Source: Pseudobythopirellula maris
GTDB lineage: Bacteria; Planctomycetota; Planctomycetia; Pirellulales; Lacipirellulaceae
DNA length: 64,000 bases
Reading direction: 5' to 3'
Assembly (NCBI RefSeq): GCF_007859945.1
Contig: NZ_SJPQ01000004.1
Coordinates: 186,001-250,000 of the forward strand
Part shown: one piece after another, positions 58,949 to 64,000 of the stretch
Numbering within the stretch: position 1 is the stretch's first letter
How the letters are laid out: every line of letters begins with the position of its first letter
Program-made: the position numbers and the translations under genes
Notes under the pieces: generated by a model
Told to the model about the DNA's origin: nothing
What the model saw: only the letters and a program-made list of their open reading frames with translations
The model's database searches: none

Positions 58949-59617
58949 ATGAGTCACGATTCGACTACTTCCACCTGCGAAGAAAACACTACCGCGCGCA
59001 CGATCGCGCGACGCACCGCCTACACCCTGGCCGCCGGCGCCGCCGTCGGGGCCGCTGGCCAAGCCGACGCCGAGGTGCAGTACTCTGGCGTCCAGGACCT
59101 CTCGATAGCCCAGTATGGTGCGCAAGATCTCAACCTCGACGGCGACGCCTTCAACGACATCCTGCTGAAGAACTACGTGTTCGGAGGCAACTATCAGGGC
59201 GCCACGGTCAACGGCTATCCCGGCAAGCTGGTTATTTCGAACGGCAGCTTCCCGTATTACGTCAGCGCTTTAGAGAAGGGCGACCTGATTGACGGGACCG
59301 TGGTTGGCCCCACCTTCTACGGCGCCCTGGGCTACGCCGCGAATCCGGGCTCCGAATTCGACAGCTCGACCGACGCCTTCATCGGCCTGAGCTTTCCGAT
59401 CGGTGGCAACGCCCCCGAGTTCATCCACTACGGCTGGATCCGGGTCGACATCGACAACTCGGCGGGCACATTCGTGATCCGTGACTGGGCCTACAACCCG
59501 GTTCCGAACCGCGGCATCCTCGCCGGCGACAAGGTGCCCGAACCGGGCACGCTCGGCCTGCTGGCGGCCGGCGCCGCCGGGGTGGCCTCGATGCGTCGCC
59601 GCCGCAAGGCCGTCTGA
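58949..59617 (+). CDS. PEP-CTERM exported protein, paralogue A
   Basis: A 222-aa protein. The N-terminal signal has a long polar start and TIARRTAYTLAAGAAVGAAG, with twin Arg before a hydrophobic run, then AEVQYSGVQDL. The mature part contains ILLKNYVFGGNYQGATVNG and HYGWIRVDIDNSAGTF, elements shared with the next gene. The tail VPEPGTLGLLAAGAAGVASM with RRRRK is a perfect PEP-CTERM. Function unknown; an extracellular beta-sandwich is likely. Confidence 0.82.
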   Translation: MSHDSTTSTCEENTTARTIARRTAYTLAAGAAVGAAGQADAEVQYSGVQDLSIAQYGAQDLNLDGDAFNDILLKNYVFGGNYQGATVNGYPGKLVISNGSFPYYVSALEKGDLIDGTVVGPTFYGALGYAANPGSEFDSSTDAFIGLSFPIGGNAPEFIHYGWIRVDIDNSAGTFVIRDWAYNPVPNRGILAGDKVPEPGTLGLLAAGAAGVASMRRRRKAV

Positions 59618-59788
59618 GACGAGTGTTGGAAACACGTTCGGCGAGCCCGGCCCGCGCAGTCGGGGCGGGCTCGCCGTGATTTTGCTCCTTTCGTTAGGGG
59701 CCCTTGCGACAGCTTCCTTCCCCCGCGGCGACCCCCTCGCCATCAGGAGCTGCGCCATTCGCAACGCTTTAATTGGAGCATCTAACCG

Positions 59789-60787
59789 ATGAGCCCACGG
59801 CTTCTCGAGACCGGGCGTCCGGCTGCGTCACCAGGCGCCACCCCCACTACGGCCGCGCGCCGCGTCTCCTATTCCCTAGCCGCCGCCGGCGCGGCGGCGG
59901 CAACCCTGGGCGGCGCCCAACAGGCCCAAGCCAAGATTGTCTACTCCGGCATTCAAGACATCGAGATCGAGTACACCGCCGACGCGTACGAGTTGGTGCT
60001 CGTGCACGACGGGCTGACCGGCATGGGCACTTATCCCGAGCCGAAAGACCCCAACGCGGACCTGCTGCTCAAGAACTACTCGTTCCCCAGCGGGGCCTAT
60101 CAGGGGATCTTTGCCCCGTTTGCGCCCTCGGGTTTTGTCGGCTTCCAGCCGTTCAACCAATACGCCACCGCGCTCAACGCGGGTTACCTGGTTGACGGCG
60201 AGTCGATCGATAACTCGTTTGCGGTGGTCTCTCTCGCCTACGGCGGCGCGAATCCCGACGCCCAGTTCAATTCCGCCGTGAACAAGTACGTCGGCTTCGG
60301 GTTCTCGGTCTATCCCGAGGGTTCCGAAGAGGCGAACCTCCACTACGGCTGGCTGCGTGTTTCGATCAACAACGCCAACCAAGAGTTCACTCTGCACGCT
60401 TACGCCTTCGACGACGAGCCCGGCATGGGCATCGTGACCGGCGAGACCGGCTCGACCGAGATCCCTGGCGACTTTAACAACGACGGCTCGGTCGACGCGG
60501 CCGACTTCACGGTTTGGCGCGACAACCTCGACACGCCCTTCGGCCTGGCCGGCAACGGCGACGACAGCGGCGAGAGCAAGGGCGTGGTCGACATGGCCGA
60601 CTACGACCTGTGGGTCAACGAGTTCGGTTCGATGGGCGCCGCGGCCGCCACGGTCCCCGAGCCGGTCACGCTTGGCTTGCTGGCTGCCGGGGCGGCGGGA
60701 GTGCTGGCGTTGCGAGGCGCGCGGAGCCGAGGCGTGACGGATCGACAGGTCTCGGACCGACGGGCCACGGAGCGCGCCGACGGATGA
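59789..60787 (+). CDS. PEP-CTERM exported protein with dockerin, paralogue B
   Basis: A 332-aa protein paralogous to the preceding one: ARRVSYSLAAAGAAAATLGG signal, KIVYSGIQDIEIEY, LLLKNYSFPSGAYQGIF, and HYGWLRVSINNANQEF. It additionally has a dockerin pair (GDFNNDGSVDAADFTVWRDN and VVDMADYDLWVNEFG) before VPEPVTLGLLAAGAAGVLAL. The PEP-CTERM basic segment is followed by about 20 more charged residues. Its stop overlaps the next start (ATGA), linking it translationally to the phosphodiesterase gene. Confidence 0.82.
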   Translation: MSPRLLETGRPAASPGATPTTAARRVSYSLAAAGAAAATLGGAQQAQAKIVYSGIQDIEIEYTADAYELVLVHDGLTGMGTYPEPKDPNADLLLKNYSFPSGAYQGIFAPFAPSGFVGFQPFNQYATALNAGYLVDGESIDNSFAVVSLAYGGANPDAQFNSAVNKYVGFGFSVYPEGSEEANLHYGWLRVSINNANQEFTLHAYAFDDEPGMGIVTGETGSTEIPGDFNNDGSVDAADFTVWRDNLDTPFGLAGNGDDSGESKGVVDMADYDLWVNEFGSMGAAAATVPEPVTLGLLAAGAAGVLALRGARSRGVTDRQVSDRRATERADG

Positions 60788-62802
60788 GCATCGAGCGTCG
60801 CCGCCGTGAGGGCGCCCCCAAGCGAGTGTTGCTCGTCGGCTGGGACGCCGCCGACTGGCAGATGATCCACCCGCTCATCGAGCAGGGCCTCATGCCCACG
60901 CTCGCCGGGATGATGGAACGCGGCGCCTGGGGCAACCTGGCCGCCACGCGGCCGATCCTCTCGCCGATGCTGTGGAACACTATCGGCACGGGCAAGCGGC
61001 CCGCAGAGCATGGCGTGCTCGGCTTCACCGAGCCGACGCCCGAGGGCGACTCGGTGCGGCCGGTCTCGAGCACGAGCCGCAAGTGCAAGGCGCTGTGGAA
61101 CATCCTCACGCAGTGTGGGCTCAAGTCGAACGTCGTGGGATGGTACGCCTCGCACCCGGCCGAGCCGATCGACGGCGTGATGGTCTCGAACCAGTTCGAG
61201 AACTTCCGCTTAGAGAACGGCGCCGCGACGCCGCCCACCGCGCAAAGCGTCCACCCGGTTGAGATGGCCGAGGGGCTCGCCCCCACGCGTGTCCATCAGA
61301 GCGAGATCGACCTCACGGCGGTCGGCCCGTTCGCACCGCGCATCGGCGAGCTGCTCGCCCAAGAGGGCGAGGCGGGCAAACGCCACTCGAAGAAGCTCGG
61401 CAAGCTGCAGCACATGCTGGCCCAAACCGCCACGATGCACGCCGCCACCACGCAGCTGATGGCCTCGACCGAATGGGACTTCACGGCGGTCTATTACGAG
61501 GGGATCGACCGTTTCGGCCACGAGTTCATGGAGTTCCACCCGCCCAAGATGGAGCAGGTGAGCGACGAGGACTTCGAGGCGTACCGGCAATGCATGGTCG
61601 GCATCTACCGCTTCCACGACATGATGCTCGAAACGCTGCTCACACTCGCCGGCGACGACACCGCCGTGATCGTGATGTCGGACCACGGCTACTACAACGA
61701 CCATCTGAGGCCCGACCCGCGGCCCGGCAAGGCGGGGCCCGTCGAGTGGCACCGCCCATTCGGCATGCTGGCGGCCCGGGGCCCCGGCGTCCGCCAGGGG
61801 GCCCGGCTGTACGGGGCGAGCCAGCTCGATGTCGCCCCTACCGTGCTTGAGTTGCTGGGCTTGCCGGCCGCCTACGACATGCCGGGCCGCGTGCTCGCCG
61901 AGGTGATCGACGGCGAAACGCCCCTCCCACGCATCGAGACCTGGGAAGAGATCGAGGGCGAGTGCGGCATGCACCCGGCCGACCTGCGGGTCGACCCGAC
62001 CGAATCGGCCGCGGCCCTGCAGCAGCTCGTGGACCTGGGCTACGTCGAGGCGCCGAGCGAGGACGCCGCCAAGACGGTCCGCGACACGGTCACGTCGAAC
62101 CAGATGAACCTGGCCCACTCGCTCGCCGACAGCTTCCGCCACCGTGAGGCGCTCGACGTCTTGCGGTCGCTCGACGAAGGGTTCCGCAATGAGCCCGCGA
62201 GCAGGACCTTCATGGCGACGTGCTTGTTGGCGACCGGCGAGGCGGAGCAAGCCCGTGAGGTTCTCGAACGACTGCTCGAAGAGACCGGCGACAAGCCGCG
62301 GATCCACATGATGCTCGGCTCGCTTGAGTTCGCTGGGCGTCGCCCGGAGAAGGCCTTGGAGCACCTCGAGCTTGTCGCCCGGGCCGACTCGCGGCTGCCG
62401 GGGCTGCACACCAAACTGGGCGAGGTTTACCTCCACACAAAGCGTCACGCGCTGGCGCTCGAGGCGTTCGAGAAGGCGTTGTCGATCGATGGCGAGAGCG
62501 CCCCGGCGTTGTGCGGGCTCGCTCGTGCTCAGCTCGAGCTGAGCCGACCCCAAGAGGCGCTCGACAACGCTTTGATCGCCGCCGAGTTGGTCCACCACTT
62601 CCCACGGGCCCACCTGACGATCGGCCGTGCGCTCGCCGCGCTGGGCGACGACGACGGCGCGGTCGAGGCCCTGGAGCTTTGCGTCAAGCAGTCCCCCGGC
62701 ATGCTGGCCGGTCACAAGGCCCTGGCCCAGGCGTACCGCAACCTCGGCGAGTCCGACAAGGCGATGCAATCCGAACTGCGGTCCAAGAGCGTGATGGCGT
62801 GA
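60784..62802 (+). CDS. Alkaline-phosphatase-superfamily phosphodiesterase with C-terminal TPRs
   Basis: A 672-aa protein from the ATG at 60784. The N-terminal type I phosphodiesterase/nucleotide pyrophosphatase domain has a metal-binding Asp in VLLVGWDAADWQMI (about 15-28), a nucleophile region LSPMLWNTIGTGKRP near 60-75, and metal ligands VIVMSDHGYYNDH near 295-307. From about 440 to 660 there are TPR-like helices (ALDVLRSLDEGFRNEPASRT, EKALEHLELVARADSRLPGL, ALEAFEKALSIDGESAPALC). No signal peptide is seen, so it is probably cytosolic. The in-frame extension back to 60514 is shadow of the previous gene. Confidence 0.88.
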   Translation: MSIERRRREGAPKRVLLVGWDAADWQMIHPLIEQGLMPTLAGMMERGAWGNLAATRPILSPMLWNTIGTGKRPAEHGVLGFTEPTPEGDSVRPVSSTSRKCKALWNILTQCGLKSNVVGWYASHPAEPIDGVMVSNQFENFRLENGAATPPTAQSVHPVEMAEGLAPTRVHQSEIDLTAVGPFAPRIGELLAQEGEAGKRHSKKLGKLQHMLAQTATMHAATTQLMASTEWDFTAVYYEGIDRFGHEFMEFHPPKMEQVSDEDFEAYRQCMVGIYRFHDMMLETLLTLAGDDTAVIVMSDHGYYNDHLRPDPRPGKAGPVEWHRPFGMLAARGPGVRQGARLYGASQLDVAPTVLELLGLPAAYDMPGRVLAEVIDGETPLPRIETWEEIEGECGMHPADLRVDPTESAAALQQLVDLGYVEAPSEDAAKTVRDTVTSNQMNLAHSLADSFRHREALDVLRSLDEGFRNEPASRTFMATCLLATGEAEQAREVLERLLEETGDKPRIHMMLGSLEFAGRRPEKALEHLELVARADSRLPGLHTKLGEVYLHTKRHALALEAFEKALSIDGESAPALCGLARAQLELSRPQEALDNALIAAELVHHFPRAHLTIGRALAALGDDDGAVEALELCVKQSPGMLAGHKALAQAYRNLGESDKAMQSELRSKSVMA

Positions 62803-62978
62803 GCCGGAGGCGCCACTCGCGACAGTCGTTCGCTACAAAAAAACTCGGGATCGTGTAATCCACCGGCCGTGTGCGACGCTTTTGCTAGGGCGTTTCTCAT
62901 GCCTTACGCCTCGCTGTTGCGAAACCCGCTTTCACGCCGCTAGCCGGCGACAAGACCGCCAGAAAACAAACGGAAACG

Positions 62979-64000
62979 ATGATGGCGAATCCTGCCTACC
63001 GCTGTTCAGAAACCTCCCCTCGTGGCCGGGGTTTCACGCTCGTCGAGTTGCTGGTCGTGATCGCCATCATCGGCATCCTGGTGGCGCTGCTGCTGCCGGC
63101 CGTGCAGTCGGCCCGCGAGGCGGCCCGGCGCACGCAGTGCAAGAACAACCTCAAGCAGCTGGGGTTGGGAGCGCTCAACTTCGAGTCGAGCTACCGGCAC
63201 ATGCCGCCGGGGCATCTGGGCTGCAAGGTCTGCACTCTGAGGAACTCGAACGGAGAAACGGTCCCTTCGGGATCACCCCCTAAGCCGGATCAATGGGTCG
63301 GCGTGTTGGCTCAGATCTTGCCGTTCATCGAAGAGAACGCGGTTTACGACCTGCTGACCACCAACTACTCGATCGGCGCCGATCAGTACGATTTCTACTG
63401 GCAGACTCGAGCGAACGCTCGCGCCGCGGCCGAGTCGGAGATCAGCAGCTACCTTTGCCCTTCGGCGCCCAACTACGCGCCGCTGTTCGGGCCGACGACC
63501 CGTGTTTACATGTCGGACACGAGTGGCCTGACAACCCCTCACGCCTACGGGGCGTTCGAGACCGTAGGGAACTACGAGCTGGGTTCGGATCGGCTGAATG
63601 TCACTAATGCGTTGTCGCAGTCGGGCAAACGGACCCACTACCAAGGCGTGTTCGGGGTGTACGGCGAGCTCGGCGCCAACACCGAGGTGCTTGGTCCAAA
63701 CGGCCAAGGCTTCGTGGTCGACAAAGACTTGATCGGCGTCTTCAGCATCCGCTCGAAGACCAAGCTCGCCAAGGTGACCGACGGCACGTCGAAGACGCTC
63801 ATGTTCGGCGAGGCGCCCGGAACCATTGGCAGCAACTTCGAGGACGGCGACAGCGGCGAGCTCGTCAGCGGTTACACCGACGCCTTCCTCTGGATGGGCG
63901 CCAACCTGCTGCCGACCTACCAGGGACTCGACCTCGGTCGCGAGAACTTCATCGGCTCGGCGGGCACGAATCCGAACTTCGATACCAAGTGGTCGTACTA
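62979..64000 (+). CDS. DUF1559 domain-containing protein, cut by the window end
   Basis: The open frame runs to the last base, so only the first 340 residues are visible. The start ATG ATG gives [19 protein letters not shown] followed by the pilin-like [20 protein letters not shown] and [20 protein letters not shown]. Downstream are typical DUF1559 features: [24 protein letters not shown] and [15 protein letters not shown]. It is a paralogue of the protein at 12412-13551. Likely a surface pseudopilin-like protein. Confidence 0.9.
   Translation, partial: MMANPAYRCSETSPRGRGFTLVELLVVIAIIGILVALLLPAVQSAREAARRTQCKNNLKQLGLGALNFESSYRHMPPGHLGCKVCTLRNSNGETVPSGSPPKPDQWVGVLAQILPFIEENAVYDLLTTNYSIGADQYDFYWQTRANARAAAESEISSYLCPSAPNYAPLFGPTTRVYMSDTSGLTTPHAYGAFETVGNYELGSDRLNVTNALSQSGKRTHYQGVFGVYGELGANTEVLGPNGQGFVVDKDLIGVFSIRSKTKLAKVTDGTSKTLMFGEAPGTIGSNFEDGDSGELVSGYTDAFLWMGANLLPTYQGLDLGRENFIGSAGTNPNFDTKWSY

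Noticed and set aside
60514-60783. N-terminal extension of the phosphodiesterase
   Set aside because: Arg/Gly-rich translation in the wrong frame of the dockerin gene; the ATG at 60784 gives a normal family start and an ATGA overlap.

Overview
The window looks like chromosomal DNA of a planctomycete, probably a member of the Pirellulales (Lacipirellulaceae-like). This rests on high GC, several PEP-CTERM sorted exported proteins, planctomycete-type dockerin tails, two DUF1559 pseudopilin-like proteins, a giant surface protein with the planctomycete N-terminal ERLEERWVLAA signature, and an MmeI-type enzyme and integrase of planctomycete flavour. The exact genus is inference.

1-26.4 kb is mostly core chromosome. 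It holds the oxidative pentose phosphate genes gnd and zwf (minus strand), a PfkB sugar kinase with a small companion, two PEP-CTERM proteins, cobalamin-dependent methionine synthase (metH), tRNA-Lys(TTT), a DUF1559 protein, a 1056-aa beta-strand-repeat/dockerin/PEP-CTERM protein, an exported TlpA-like thioredoxin protein, a BON-domain protein and a lipoprotein. Next comes an energy-transducing set: ExbB, ExbD and a TonB-like protein that keeps the SxxxH transmembrane motif but ends in a squalene-cyclase-like alpha-toroid. Two TatA-family proteins and tRNA-Val(CAC) follow.

26.47-50.16 kb is an integrative genomic island. The last 23 bases of tRNA-Val plus 7 more form a 30-bp sequence repeated exactly at 50135-50164 (attL/attR). 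A tyrosine integrase gene reads into the tRNA at the left end. Cargo comprises a 1597-aa helicase-nuclease, an MmeI-like type IIL restriction-modification enzyme with an AT-rich target-recognition segment, a DUF4268 nuclease-like protein, an excisionase/replication-like small operon, a 501-aa unknown protein and a 2692-aa five-module beta-helix surface protein. The integrase and MmeI-like genes each carry an apparent 1-nt frameshift, and the replication-like gene carries an in-frame UGA, so the island looks partly decayed or the assembly has indel errors.

50.2-56.4 kb is a second accessory stretch, outside attR. It has a truncated integrase, two frameshifted copies of an excisionase-type gene flanking a cluster of small low-GC genes of mostly unknown function (Sel1/TPR-like, TM2-like, zinc-ribbon), and a long imperfect RNA-like hairpin.

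56.5-64 kb returns to chromosomal style: a sulfotransferase, a matrixin-type metalloprotease with dockerin, two paralogous PEP-CTERM proteins, a phosphodiesterase-TPR protein overlapping the second of these by ATGA, and a DUF1559 protein running off the window end. The exported proteins share sorting (PEP-CTERM) and docking (dockerin) tails, but no exosortase or cohesin gene is seen here.
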